Of a DNA stretch of 64,000 nucleotides, positions 44,884 through 54,237 are shown one piece after another. The stretch is from an uncultured Erysipelotrichaceae bacterium (GTDB taxonomy: Bacteria; Bacillota_I; Bacilli_A; Erysipelotrichales; Erysipelotrichaceae), in assembly GCA_944325685.1 (NCBI GenBank), contig CALVBC010000029.1, forward strand, positions 116,420 through 180,419, read 5' to 3'. The translations under genes were made by a program, and so were the position numbers. The stretch's first letter is position 1; every line of letters begins with the position of its first letter. The notes under the pieces were generated by a model. It was not told the origin of the DNA and did no database searches. It saw nothing but the letters and a program-made list of their open reading frames with translations.

Positions 44884-46419
44884 ATGAAAAAATATATACT
44901 AGGACGTGTGTTCCGAGCTATCATCGCTGTCTTTGTCGTTACTAGTATCGCTATCCTCATGGTCTATACAATGATCCCTAAGGATAATGTATTCCGTGAT
45001 GATACCGGTCAAATGTCAAAATTGAATGGTAACCCTGATGGAATGGCCGACTTTAAGAATAACAAGTGGGAACAACTAGGATACCTCGATTTCCAAAGAC
45101 AGGCAGAGATGTGTCAATCAAGCAGTGACTACAATGCTTGTATGCTTATTGAAGAAGAACCATACGTCGATGAATATGGCCAAGATATGGTCGAATATCA
45201 TTACAGTGATGTCGCCCAAGAAGTCATCGATCAATATACAGCTGATGGTTATACGGTCAGTTATTATACAAAAGGTGGTTTCTATGCGGTAAGAGAATAC
45301 TCAGGTCTTGAGATCATCGCTAATTTCTATAAGAATTTTATCGATATCGATCACCCTTGGAAGGTAGAAGATCCTGATAATCCAGAAATGGAAAGAAGTG
45401 TCTATTTCGCTACTGACTACAATGGTGTTCCTGCAATCAAATGTAGTGGTTGTGAACACAACTACTTATTATATTTTGATGGTAGTTTCCCATTTATCCA
45501 TCAAAACTTTATCGGTATTGATTTTGGTTCATCATATCCAACGTATCAAAATAGTTCAACATTAGATGTAATCAACCAAAATCAAGGTAGTCTTGTATCA
45601 GAAGAGAGAACTTTACCAAACGGTAATACTGCTAAGACTGCTGAGAACTATCATACCTGTGTCTATAAACAGACTTCAGCTTTAGATAGTCGTGATCTGA
45701 ATAAATTCCCAGATAACTATGCGACATGCAAGACTTACTACCAAGATCCATCGATGGTCACGATCTCTTATATGTTTGGTATCATATCTCTTATCTTAGC
45801 TTATCTCATCGCGATCCCAGCTGGTGTCTCGATGGCACGTAATAAAGGTAAGATCCAAGATAAGATCGGTACTGTTTATATCAATATCATGATCTCATTA
45901 CCATCACTAGCCTTCATTTACTTCATGAAGCTAATCGGTTTTAACTTTGGTTTACCAGATAAGTTCCCGATCTTTGGCTTTAATGATCTCAGATCTTATA
46001 TCTTACCTGTCATCATCTTAGCGCTATTAAGTACATCATCCGTCATGATCTGGATGAGACGTTATATGGTCGACCAATCAAACGCCGACTATGTCAAATT
46101 CGCAAGAGCTAAGGGATTGAGTCAAAGAGAGATCTTTAGAAAGCATATCTTAAAGAATGCGATCATCCCGATCGTCAATGGTATCCCAAGTTCGATCATC
46201 CTATGTATCTCAGGTTCGGTCATCACTGAAACAGTCTTCGCTGTTCCTGGTATGGGTAAGATGTTGCCGGATGCGATCAACTCCTTCAACAACAATATGG
46301 TCATCACTTTGACCTTCATTTTTACCGGTCTTTCGATCTTCTCGATCCTCATCGGTGACTTACTGATGACAGTTGTCGATCCACGTATTCAATTGACCGC
46401 GAAAGGAGGAAATGACTAA
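44884..46419 (+). CDS. oppB: Oligopeptide ABC transporter permease OppB (AmiC-like, long form)
   Basis: A permease of 511 residues. The first membrane helix (about 10-30) is followed by an extracytoplasmic region of about 250 residues, then five C-terminal helices with the EAA loop around FARAKGLSQREIFRKHILKNA. Typical OppB is near 310 residues; the long form with a large outside insertion matches Streptococcus AmiC. The ATG at 44884 follows AAAGGAGG. The stop overlaps the oppC start. Confidence 0.93.
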   Translation: MKKYILGRVFRAIIAVFVVTSIAILMVYTMIPKDNVFRDDTGQMSKLNGNPDGMADFKNNKWEQLGYLDFQRQAEMCQSSSDYNACMLIEEEPYVDEYGQDMVEYHYSDVAQEVIDQYTADGYTVSYYTKGGFYAVREYSGLEIIANFYKNFIDIDHPWKVEDPDNPEMERSVYFATDYNGVPAIKCSGCEHNYLLYFDGSFPFIHQNFIGIDFGSSYPTYQNSSTLDVINQNQGSLVSEERTLPNGNTAKTAENYHTCVYKQTSALDSRDLNKFPDNYATCKTYYQDPSMVTISYMFGIISLILAYLIAIPAGVSMARNKGKIQDKIGTVYINIMISLPSLAFIYFMKLIGFNFGLPDKFPIFGFNDLRSYILPVIILALLSTSSVMIWMRRYMVDQSNADYVKFARAKGLSQREIFRKHILKNAIIPIVNGIPSSIILCISGSVITETVFAVPGMGKMLPDAINSFNNNMVITLTFIFTGLSIFSILIGDLLMTVVDPRIQLTAKGGND

Positions 46420-47348
46420 TGACAGCAGATAACCGTTTTGAATTTGTTAAAATGGACGAAACAGCGAGTGAACATATCGCCGCACCACGTTATTCATACT
46501 GGCGTAGTGTCTTTAGAAAGTTCTTCTCATCGAAGGTTGTCATCTTAATGTTAGTAATCGCGTTAGCGATCACACTATTCTCATTCATCCAACCATTATT
46601 TTCGAAATTCGATCCGACTGTCGCTCAAGACATCTTGGATCGTTCCAAAAGATTTTTACCACCAAGTCTAGAGTATCCTTTCGGTACTGACCATGTCGGC
46701 ACGAATATGTTTGATGCGGTATGGGCTTCATGTGGTAACTCGCTATCGATCGCCCTTATCGCTACTGCGATCACGACCGTATTAGGTGTCATTGTCGGTG
46801 CTTTCTGGGGCTTCTCAAAGAAATTAGATAAGATCATGATCGAAGTCTATAACGTCGTTGCGAATATCCCATTCACGCTTGTCGTTATGGTCCTTATGTA
46901 TGTCATCGGTCGTGGTAAATGGCAACTTATCTTTGCGCTTTCTTGTACATCATGGTTGTCGACAGCTTACTTCATTCGTGTCCAAGTCATGATCATACGT
47001 GACCGTGAGTACAACTTAGCATCAAAGTGTTTAGGTACTAAGACTAGCACGATCATTTCCCACAACATCATGCCTTACCTCATCTCGATCATCGTCACAT
47101 CGATCGCTAGAGATATCCCTAACTTCATCTCATATGAAGTATTCTTATCCTTCATTGGTGTCGGCCTTGACTATCGTGAACCATCCTTGGGTCGTATGGT
47201 CCAAGATTATGTCGGTTATATGCAGACGCCAAGTGCTGCTCACTTATTCTGGATCCCAGTCTGCCTATGTGCCTTGATCTCGATCTCGTTATATATCGTT
47301 GGTCAAGCTTTAGCTGATGCGAGTGATCCTCGTACACATATGATTTAA
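46419..47348 (+). CDS. oppC: Oligopeptide ABC transporter permease OppC
   Basis: The second permease subunit, 309 residues with six membrane helices. The N-terminal cytoplasmic part and RYSYWRSVFRKFFSSK precede helix 1. FGTDHVGTNMFDAVW is the usual loop after it, and the EAA motif region is ASKCLGTKTSTIISHNIMP. It overlaps oppB by one base and is followed by oppD with an AAAGGAGG site. Confidence 0.95.
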   Translation: MTADNRFEFVKMDETASEHIAAPRYSYWRSVFRKFFSSKVVILMLVIALAITLFSFIQPLFSKFDPTVAQDILDRSKRFLPPSLEYPFGTDHVGTNMFDAVWASCGNSLSIALIATAITTVLGVIVGAFWGFSKKLDKIMIEVYNVVANIPFTLVVMVLMYVIGRGKWQLIFALSCTSWLSTAYFIRVQVMIIRDREYNLASKCLGTKTSTIISHNIMPYLISIIVTSIARDIPNFISYEVFLSFIGVGLDYREPSLGRMVQDYVGYMQTPSAAHLFWIPVCLCALISISLYIVGQALADASDPRTHMI

Positions 47349-47359
47349 AGGAGGTCAAA

Positions 47360-48436
47360 ATGGAAGAAAAGAAGAATATTATCTTATCTGTCAAAGACCT
47401 CGTCGTTAAATTCAAAGTGCGTGATAGGGTCTTAACAGCGATCAGAAATATCTCCCTTGATTTTGAAGAGGGTAAAGTTGTCGCTATCGTTGGTGAATCA
47501 GGCAGTGGTAAATCCGTATTTACCAAGACTTTTACTGGCATGCTAGAGACCAATGGTGAAGTAACACAAGGTGAGATCTGGTTTGAAGGTGAAAACCTAA
47601 TGACTTTCAAAAAGGATGAAGAATGGATGAAGATCCGTGGTAAAAAGATCGCTACGGTCTTCCAAGATCCAATGACTTCATTAAACCCAGTTAGGACGAT
47701 CGGTTATCAGATCTCAGAGGTCATCATCAAGCACCAAGGAAAATCTAAAGAAGAAGCTAAACAAGAAGCGATCAAGCTCATGGAAAGAGTTGGTATCTAT
47801 GATGCTGAACGCCGTTATGATGAATATCCATTTATGTATTCTGGTGGTATGCGTCAAAGGATCGTCATCGCGATCGCTCTAGCTTGTAGACCAAAGATCC
47901 TCATCTGTGATGAGCCAACGACAGCGCTTGACGTTACGATCCAAGCGCAGATCATCCACCTCATCAAAGAGCTATCGCAAGAGTATGGTTTCACGACGAT
48001 CTACATCACCCACGACTTAGGTGTCGTCGCTAATGTCGCTGACGTCGTTGCGGTCATGTATGCTGGTCAGATCATCGAATATGGTACTGTTGAAGAGGTC
48101 TTCTATGATCCAAGACATCCATATACATGGGGCCTACTATCATCACTACCACAGCTTGGTGAAAAGGGTCATGAATTATTTGCGATCCCTGGTACACCAC
48201 CATCACTATTTGAAGAGATCAAAGGTGATGCGTTTGCACCACGAAGTGAATATGCGATGCGGATCGACTTTGAAGAAGAACCACCGATCTTTAAGGTCAG
48301 TGATACACACTACGCTAAGACTTGGTTACTAGATCCTAGAGCACCTAAGGTCGAAAAACCTGTAACGATCCAAAACTTACATGAAAAGATGGTCGCGATC
48401 ACAGCAAAAGGAGGTATTTATGGCGAACGAGAATAA
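47360..48436 (+). CDS. oppD: Oligopeptide ABC transporter ATPase OppD
   Basis: The first ATPase of the importer, 358 residues. Walker A is [12 protein letters not shown], the Q-loop is [11 protein letters not shown], the signature is YSGGMRQR and Walker B is [11 protein letters not shown]. The C-terminal oligopeptide-transporter extension around [22 protein letters not shown] is present. In related proteins it carries Cys ligands of an iron-sulfur cluster, but here no Cys cluster is visible. It overlaps oppF by 17 nt. Confidence 0.95.
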   Translation: MEEKKNIILSVKDLVVKFKVRDRVLTAIRNISLDFEEGKVVAIVGESGSGKSVFTKTFTGMLETNGEVTQGEIWFEGENLMTFKKDEEWMKIRGKKIATVFQDPMTSLNPVRTIGYQISEVIIKHQGKSKEEAKQEAIKLMERVGIYDAERRYDEYPFMYSGGMRQRIVIAIALACRPKILICDEPTTALDVTIQAQIIHLIKELSQEYGFTTIYITHDLGVVANVADVVAVMYAGQIIEYGTVEEVFYDPRHPYTWGLLSSLPQLGEKGHELFAIPGTPPSLFEEIKGDAFAPRSEYAMRIDFEEEPPIFKVSDTHYAKTWLLDPRAPKVEKPVTIQNLHEKMVAITAKGGIYGERE

Positions 48437-49379
48437 GGAAGTATTATTATCGGTACAACACCTGGAAGTATCCTTCTACAATAATAAAAAACGCTTCAGA
48501 GCAGTTAAGAATGCTTGCTTTGACATCTACAAGGGTGAAACATTTGCGCTTGTTGGTGAATCTGGTAGTGGTAAGACGACTATCGGTCGATCGATCATCC
48601 GTTTAAATCCGACATCAGATGGTGATATCTTATACAAAGGTAAAAAGATCAACGGTAAGATCTCCAAGGAAGAACAAAGAGATCTCGTCCGTAATATCCA
48701 GATGATCTTCCAAGATCCAGCTGCTTCCTTAAATGAAAGAGCGACGATCGACTACTGTATCTCTGAAGGTCTATATAACTTCCATCTCTATAAGGATGAA
48801 GCTGACCGTGAGGCTAAGGTCGATAGAGCGCTTGAATCAGTCGGTCTATTACCAGAACATAAATCGCGTTATCCACATGAATTCTCAGGTGGTCAAAGAC
48901 AACGTGTCGGTATCGCTAGAGCGATGATCATGGAACCAGAGTTCATCATTGCCGATGAGCCGATCTCGGCACTTGATGTCTCGATCAGAGCACAAGTCCT
49001 CAACCTCATGAACAAGTTCAAAGAGGAAAGAGGCTTGACCTATATGTTCATTGCCCATGACCTCAGTGTCGTTCGTTACTTCAGTGATCGTATCGCCGTC
49101 ATCCACAAAGGACGTATCGTCGAGATCGCACCAACGGATATCCTCTTCAGGTTCCCACTTCACCCATATACGCATTCCCTACTACAAGCAGTCCCGATCC
49201 CAGATCCAAAGGTCGAAAAGTCGAAGGAGTTAGTCATCTATGATGAGTCAAAACGTGACTTATCAGGTGAAAAACCAGTCCTTCAAGAGATCAGACCAGG
49301 ACACTTCGTCTTTGCGAATGATCGTGAGATGAAGGAATATGAGGCAAAACTTCAAGAGTGGGAGAAAGCTGGTAAATAA
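48420..49379 (+). CDS. oppF: Oligopeptide ABC transporter ATPase OppF
   Basis: The second ATPase of the importer, 319 residues from the ATG at 48420, which has AAAGGAGG upstream. Walker A is [12 protein letters not shown], the Q-loop [15 protein letters not shown], the signature FSGGQRQR and Walker [12 protein letters not shown]. The C-terminal end includes a variable tail with [19 protein letters not shown] terminator follows, closing oppABCDF. Confidence 0.95.
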   Translation: MANENKEVLLSVQHLEVSFYNNKKRFRAVKNACFDIYKGETFALVGESGSGKTTIGRSIIRLNPTSDGDILYKGKKINGKISKEEQRDLVRNIQMIFQDPAASLNERATIDYCISEGLYNFHLYKDEADREAKVDRALESVGLLPEHKSRYPHEFSGGQRQRVGIARAMIMEPEFIIADEPISALDVSIRAQVLNLMNKFKEERGLTYMFIAHDLSVVRYFSDRIAVIHKGRIVEIAPTDILFRFPLHPYTHSLLQAVPIPDPKVEKSKELVIYDESKRDLSGEKPVLQEIRPGHFVFANDREMKEYEAKLQEWEKAGK

Positions 49380-49386
49380 GCATATC

Positions 49387-49416
49387 AAGTGGTATCTATA
49401 ATGGGTACCACTTTTT
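49387..49416 (+). terminator. Rho-independent terminator of oppABCDF
   Basis: An 8-bp stem AAGTGGTA/TACCACTT with an 11-nt loop is followed by a T-run. Confidence 0.85.
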
Positions 49417-49428
49417 CATTACTTAAGC

Positions 49429-49443
49429 TATAATATCGCTTGT
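49429..49443 (+). promoter_or_regulatory. -10 box of the HAD phosphatase gene, near-leaderless geometry
   Basis: TATAAT is followed by 9 nt and the ATG at 49444, without a ribosome site. The leader would be at most about 2 nt. Confidence 0.55.
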
Positions 49444-50238
49444 ATGAAAAAGATCATTTTTGTAGATATCGATGGAACGATCATCGATTGTTCAAGAGGC
49501 TTACACGTGCCAACAGAAAAAACGAAAGAAAGCTTCCAAAAGCTCAAAGAGAATGGCCATTTGGTCTTTATCGCTTCTGGTCGTGCCAAATGCTTAGTAC
49601 CAGAGAGCGTCAAAGCTTTAAAGCCTAGTGGCTATCTATTAGCAAATGGTGCTTATGCTGAGATCGATGGTGAGATCATTTTCTCAGACACGATGACAAA
49701 GGAAATGAAAAGGGAGATCATCGCTTTTGCCGATGAGAATGATTGCGCTTATTATCTAGAGACAGCCGATGATATTTATACCGGGGATATAGGTCTTCCT
49801 TTACATCAAAAGTTCGCTAAGGCATGGGATGTATGTGATTGCTATCGGGATGATGGATATAATGAAGATCTAGGTATCAATATCGGGATGTTAGCGATAA
49901 AAGAAGATGATGGATTAGTAAATAAAGTCTATGATCGACTATTGCCTTATGTGAATGTCAATCGTCATGGTTCGATGTATTCATTTGATCTCAATATTAA
50001 AGGAATGTCTAAAGGTCTTGGTATCCAAAAGATCTTAGATAAACTCAATATCGCCAAAGATGATAGCTATGCCTTTGGTGATGGCTATAACGATATCGAG
50101 ATGTTTGAAACGGTAGGTCATGGTATAGCAGTTAAAAATGCTGTTGATGATCTAAAGAAGGTCGCTGAAGATATTACCTTAGATGTGATCGATGATGGTT
50201 TCACTTATGGTTTAAAAAAGTATCGATTGATCAAGTAA
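49444..50238 (+). CDS. HAD-superfamily Cof-type phosphatase
   Basis: A 264-residue haloacid-dehalogenase hydrolase of the Cof/YidA subtype. Motif I is FVDIDGTII, with the nucleophile Asp and general acid Asp. Motif II is VFIASGRAK. Motif IV is YAFGDGYNDIEMFETVG. The C2 cap lies between about 80 and 190. Members remove phosphate from sugar phosphates, FMN or similar small molecules; the substrate is not evident. It is a single-gene unit between the opp terminator and sepF. Confidence 0.9.
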   Translation: MKKIIFVDIDGTIIDCSRGLHVPTEKTKESFQKLKENGHLVFIASGRAKCLVPESVKALKPSGYLLANGAYAEIDGEIIFSDTMTKEMKREIIAFADENDCAYYLETADDIYTGDIGLPLHQKFAKAWDVCDCYRDDGYNEDLGINIGMLAIKEDDGLVNKVYDRLLPYVNVNRHGSMYSFDLNIKGMSKGLGIQKILDKLNIAKDDSYAFGDGYNDIEMFETVGHGIAVKNAVDDLKKVAEDITLDVIDDGFTYGLKKYRLIK

Positions 50239-50252
50239 TATTTGTGATAATA

Positions 50253-50261
50253 TGTTAGAAT
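50253..50261 (+). promoter_or_regulatory. sepF promoter, extended -10
   Basis: TGT-TAGAAT precedes a short leader and the TAGGAGAG ribosome site, so sepF is leadered. Confidence 0.5.
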
Positions 50262-50282
50262 ATACAGGTAGGAGAGATTATT

Positions 50283-50690
50283 ATGGGATTAACAGATAAG
50301 ATCAAAAACTTTATCGCGCCTGAAGAAGATGATGAAGAATTAGAACTCAGTGGTGAGGAAGTCAAAAAATTAAGCCAATATGAAGACCCGCGTTCTAAGG
50401 AAGCTAAGGGCGTAGCAGGGAATTACGATATCGTCTTGTTTGAACCAAGACACTATGGTGAAGCAACAGAGATCGCTGATCACTTAAAGTCACGTCGTGC
50501 TTGTGCGATCAATCTACACCGCATGCCAGCTGACTACCAACAACGCATCATCGACTTTTTGAGCGGTGTTGTCTATGCGATCGATGGTTCGATCAATAAG
50601 GTCGGTGAAAATGTCATCTTATGTTCACCAAAATCAATGCCTGTCGGTGGTCAGATAACAGTGACTGAAGAAGGCGAAAATCAACAGTAA
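50283..50690 (+). CDS. sepF: Cell division protein SepF
   Basis: A 135-residue membrane-associated FtsZ partner. An N-terminal amphipathic helix (MGLTDKIKNFIAP) should bind membrane, followed by an acidic linker. The C-terminal SepF core has VLFEPRHYGEATEIADHL, CAINLHRM and DFLSGVVYAIDGSINKVGENVILCSP. It stands apart from the ylm cluster and ftsZ and is followed by the ileS T-box leader. Confidence 0.95.
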   Translation: MGLTDKIKNFIAPEEDDEELELSGEEVKKLSQYEDPRSKEAKGVAGNYDIVLFEPRHYGEATEIADHLKSRRACAINLHRMPADYQQRIIDFLSGVVYAIDGSINKVGENVILCSPKSMPVGGQITVTEEGENQQ

Positions 50691-50697
50691 GAAGCTT

Positions 50698-50890
50698 TAA
50701 TATAAGACACGTCCTTTAAATGGAGGATATAGCGAAGTGTGGATGGTGGAAGGCACGATCACAGTTTAAAGGGATATCACTTATGAGCTTAGCGTGCTAA
50801 ACACGCTACGTTACTCGCGTTAAGAGATCAAGTAACAAGTGAAGGTGGTACCTCGCGCTCTGCGCGACCTTTTGGTATCACTTTTTATTT
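50698..50890 (+). promoter_or_regulatory. T-box leader controlling ileS
   Basis: A tRNA-sensing leader of roughly 180 nt. A -10-like TAATAT (50698-50703) starts it. The T-box core AAGGTGGTACC lies at 50843-50852. Downstream, GTGA (50839-50842) and TCAC (50878-50881) close a terminator helix that includes TCGCGC/GCGCGA and ends in five T. ATC at 50776-50778 is a candidate isoleucine specifier and fits the gene it controls. Uncharged tRNA-Ile should favour the antiterminator. I did not fold stem I fully. Confidence 0.9.
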
Positions 50891-50904
50891 TAGGAGGGAA
50901 TGAA

Positions 50905-53631
50905 ATGGATTTTAAAGAAACACTACATATGCCAAAGACCGACTTTGAGATGCGTGGTAATCTACCTAAAAAAGAGCCAGGCATCTTAGATAAGTGGGAA
51001 AAGGATGATAACTATTATAAGATCTTAGCGAAAAATGAAGGTCATGAAGCATATGTCTTACATGATGGTCCACCATATGCTAATGGTAACTTACATGCTG
51101 GTACCGGCATGAACCGTTGTATCAAGGATATCATGGTCAGAAGCCATGCGATGAAGGGCTACTATACCCCATACTTCCCAGGTTGGGATACACACGGCTT
51201 ACCGATCGAAAATGCCGTTCAAAAGCTCGGCGTCGATCGTAAATCGATCCCAGCTAGTGAATTCAGGAAGAAATGTGAAGAATATGCTCATGAGCAGATC
51301 AAGACCCAGATGGCGACGATGAAGCGTTTAGGTCAAGTCGCCGACTATGAGCATCCTTATATCACCTTAAACAAGGAATTTGAAGCTCGTCAGATCCGCT
51401 CTTTTGCCAAGATGGCGATGGATGGGATGATCTTTCAAGGTTTAAAACCGATCTATTGGTCACCATATCAAGAGACAGCGATCGCTGATAGTGAGATCGT
51501 CTATATCGATCGTAAAGATCCAACGATCTTCGTGGCCTTCGATGTCTTAGATCCAAAGGGTGTCTTAGATGGTGATGAAAGGTTCATCATCTGGACCACA
51601 ACGCCATGGACTATCCCAGCTGATCTTGCGATCTGCTTAAACGAACGCTTTGATTACGCTGTCGTCAAGACTCAAAAAGGGAAGCTGATCATGCTTGCAA
51701 GCAAGGTCGATGAATTACTACCTAAATTCGGTCTTGAGAATGAAGGTATCTTAAAGACCTTTAAAGGAAGAGAATTAGAAGGGATCACCGTTAAACATCC
51801 TTTCTATCCAGAAAGACCAAGTGTTGTCATCTTAGGCAATCACGTCACCGATGAAGATGGTACCGGTTGTGTCCATACAGCGCCAGGTCACGGTCTTGAT
51901 GACTTTATCGTCGGTCAAAAATACGGTTTACCTGCTTTCTGTCCAGTTGATGAAAAGGGTTGTCTCACTAAGGAAGCCGGTGATTGGCTAGAGGGTAAAT
52001 TTGTCTTAGATGCTAATAAAGATGTCACTATGAAGCTCGATGAGCTTGGTGCCTTGATGCATATGGAGTGGGTAACACACTCCTATCCACATGATGAAAG
52101 ACTAAAAAAGCCAGTTATCTTTAGAGCTACTGTACAATGGTTTGCTTCAGTCGAAAAGATCAAGGATAAGCTCCTAAAAGCGATCAAAGAGGTCAATTGG
52201 CTCAACTCTTATGGTGAAGTCAGGATCACTAATATGATCAAAGAGCGTAAGGATTGGTGTATCTCAAGGCAGAGACTATGGGGTGTTCCGATCCCGATCA
52301 TCTACAACGAAGATAAGTCACCGATCATGGAACAAGAAGTATTTGACCATATCGCTGATCTATTTGAAGAATATGGTTCTAATGTCTGGTTTGAAAGAGA
52401 AGCTAAAGATCTTTTGCCAGAAGGTTATACAAACCCTAAATCACCTAATGGTAATTTCACCAAAGAAAAAGACATCATGGATGTCTGGTTCGATTCTGGC
52501 TCAAGTTTCAATGAACTGATCGCTCGTGGCGATAAATTCCCATGTGACCTTTATTTTGAAGGCAGTGACCAATATCGTGGCTGGTTCAATTCATCCTTGA
52601 TCGTCTCGGTCGCGACACAGGGTACAGCACCATATAAAGCGGTCATCAACCATGGCTATGTCGTCGATGACAAGGGTGAAAAGATGTCAAAGTCTTTAGG
52701 TAATGTTATCAACCCGGCAAAGATCGTCGAAGAGTACGGTGCTGATATCTTTAGACTATGGTGTGCTACGGTCGACTTTAAAGCTGATATGCGTATCGGT
52801 AAGGAACTATTAAAACAGGTATCTGATGCCTATCGTAAGGTCCGTAATACCTTTAAGTTCATCTTAGGTGTCACCAGTGACTTTGATCCTAGAAGAGATA
52901 TGGTCCAATATGAAGACCTAAGTCCGATCGACAAGTGGATCATGATCAAGCTAGACAAGGTCAATAAAGATGTCATCGATGCTTATATGGATTATGATCT
53001 CATCTTAGCGAATAACACGATGTTCAACTTCATGACCAATGAACTAAGTGCTTACTATTGTGACTTCGCCAAGGACATCCTCTACATCGAAAAAGAAGAT
53101 GACCCAAGAAGAAGGCAAGTCCAAAGCGTCCTATATCATGCGCTAGATACCTTGTGCAAGCTATGGTCACCGATCTTATGCTTTACCAGCGATGAAGTAT
53201 GGAACCACTATGATCATCTTGAAGATGTAAGTTCTGTCCACTATGCACACTTCAATGAAGTCATCACTTACGTCGATGAAGCAAAGATCGAAGCTGATTT
53301 TGATCGCCTCAATACGCTAAGAGATGATATCTTAAAAGCTTTAGAAGAAGCTAGAGCTGATGGTATCATCGGTAAGTCTCTTGAAGCTCATGTCTTAGTC
53401 CATGTATCAGATGAAGACAAAAAGCTCCTTGAAGAAAGCTTTGACAAGATCCATCAATGGCTCATCGTATCGAAGTTCTCATTTACTGATGAAACATTAA
53501 AGAAATACGATGATATCGAAGTCAAGGTCGAAAAGGCTAGCGGTACGGTATGTCCTCGTTGTTGGAACATCACTGAAGAAGCTGATGAAGATGGCTTATG
53601 TTCAAGATGCCATCACGTTTTACACGATTGA
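50905..53631 (+). CDS. ileS: Isoleucyl-tRNA synthetase
   Basis: A class Ia synthetase of 908 residues with editing domain. The ATP-site segment is HDGPPYANGNLHAGTGMN, so HIGH is replaced by HAGT. KMSKS is intact in KGEKMSKSLGN. The editing domain has WTTTPWTIPADLAI and GTGCVHTAPGHG. The C-terminal zinc site is CPRCW with CSRCH. The ATG at 50905 follows AGGAGGGAA; a longer frame from 50839 crosses the T-box terminator. A terminator follows the gene. Confidence 0.96.
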   Translation: MDFKETLHMPKTDFEMRGNLPKKEPGILDKWEKDDNYYKILAKNEGHEAYVLHDGPPYANGNLHAGTGMNRCIKDIMVRSHAMKGYYTPYFPGWDTHGLPIENAVQKLGVDRKSIPASEFRKKCEEYAHEQIKTQMATMKRLGQVADYEHPYITLNKEFEARQIRSFAKMAMDGMIFQGLKPIYWSPYQETAIADSEIVYIDRKDPTIFVAFDVLDPKGVLDGDERFIIWTTTPWTIPADLAICLNERFDYAVVKTQKGKLIMLASKVDELLPKFGLENEGILKTFKGRELEGITVKHPFYPERPSVVILGNHVTDEDGTGCVHTAPGHGLDDFIVGQKYGLPAFCPVDEKGCLTKEAGDWLEGKFVLDANKDVTMKLDELGALMHMEWVTHSYPHDERLKKPVIFRATVQWFASVEKIKDKLLKAIKEVNWLNSYGEVRITNMIKERKDWCISRQRLWGVPIPIIYNEDKSPIMEQEVFDHIADLFEEYGSNVWFEREAKDLLPEGYTNPKSPNGNFTKEKDIMDVWFDSGSSFNELIARGDKFPCDLYFEGSDQYRGWFNSSLIVSVATQGTAPYKAVINHGYVVDDKGEKMSKSLGNVINPAKIVEEYGADIFRLWCATVDFKADMRIGKELLKQVSDAYRKVRNTFKFILGVTSDFDPRRDMVQYEDLSPIDKWIMIKLDKVNKDVIDAYMDYDLILANNTMFNFMTNELSAYYCDFAKDILYIEKEDDPRRRQVQSVLYHALDTLCKLWSPILCFTSDEVWNHYDHLEDVSSVHYAHFNEVITYVDEAKIEADFDRLNTLRDDILKALEEARADGIIGKSLEAHVLVHVSDEDKKLLEESFDKIHQWLIVSKFSFTDETLKKYDDIEVKVEKASGTVCPRCWNITEEADEDGLCSRCHHVLHD

Positions 53632-53636
53632 TCTAG

Positions 53637-53660
53637 AGCTCTCCCATCGGAGAGCTTTTA
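53637..53660 (+). terminator. Rho-independent terminator of ileS
   Basis: An 8-bp stem AGCTCTCC/GGAGAGCT with a 4-nt loop is followed by a short T tail. Confidence 0.82.
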
Positions 53661-53666
53661 TCTACT

Positions 53667-54209
53667 ATGGAAATAAGAGAATTAGATAAAAGGATATACA
53701 AGGACTATCCGGTAAAGATCGTATATGATACCGATAGTTACTATGATCTTTTGCTTATAGATGAGTGTATCAAGATCGAAAAAAAGCCTTTAGGCTATAA
53801 CTATCATCATGAAAAGGATGATATATCCGAAAGGCTTTATCAGGATTGGTTAGAAGGGGCTAGGGCTTTTGGTGCTTTTGTGGATGATGAACTTGTCGGC
53901 ATCATTGAGATCGGGACTGACTATTCTAAAAGGATGATCATCAATCTATTAAAAGTTGATGATGACTATCAAAGAAGAGGCATCGCAAACGCGCTGATGG
54001 ATAAAGTCAAAGCGATCATGTATAAGGATGATATCCGTGCCATCATCTTAGAGACGCAATCCTGTAATACAAAGGCGATAGGCTTTTATCAAAGTCAAGG
54101 CTTTAAGCTGATCGGCTTTGATACGATCTGTTATACAAATAACGATCTAGAGCGCAAAGAAGTACGTCTTGACTTTGGCTTTATCAACGATAAATACATC
54201 GAAAAATAA
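53667..54209 (+). CDS. GNAT N-acetyltransferase (streptothricin-acetyltransferase-like)
   Basis: A 180-residue GNAT enzyme. The acetyl-CoA loop is VDDDYQRRGIANALMDK, and the C-terminal signature is SCNTKAIGFYQSQGFKLIGFDT. The N-terminal YNYHHEKDDISERLYQDW and the end CYTNNDLERKEVRLDFG resemble the streptothricin acetyltransferase group, but chromosomal homologues with unknown substrates are common, so I do not call resistance. It begins 7 bp after the ileS terminator without a good ribosome site; GGAGAG in the hairpin arm is distant. Confidence 0.82.
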   Translation: MEIRELDKRIYKDYPVKIVYDTDSYYDLLLIDECIKIEKKPLGYNYHHEKDDISERLYQDWLEGARAFGAFVDDELVGIIEIGTDYSKRMIINLLKVDDDYQRRGIANALMDKVKAIMYKDDIRAIILETQSCNTKAIGFYQSQGFKLIGFDTICYTNNDLERKEVRLDFGFINDKYIEK

Positions 54210-54234
54210 AAGGAAGATCACGTGATCTTCCTTT
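54209..54234. terminator. Bidirectional terminator, 26-bp perfect palindrome
   Basis: A 13-bp arm AAAGGAAGATCAC is followed directly by its exact complement. It separates the convergent GNAT and galactokinase-family genes and can work in both directions. Confidence 0.85.
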
Positions 54235-54237
54235 GTC

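Noticed and set aside
53667..54209. Streptothricin resistance gene
   Set aside because: The resemblance is to the group in general, and chromosomal homologues without this activity are common; no mobile context.
54209..54234. 26-bp perfect palindrome as attachment site or recombination target
   Set aside because: It lies exactly between convergent stop codons with A/T flanks, which is the normal place and form of a bidirectional terminator.
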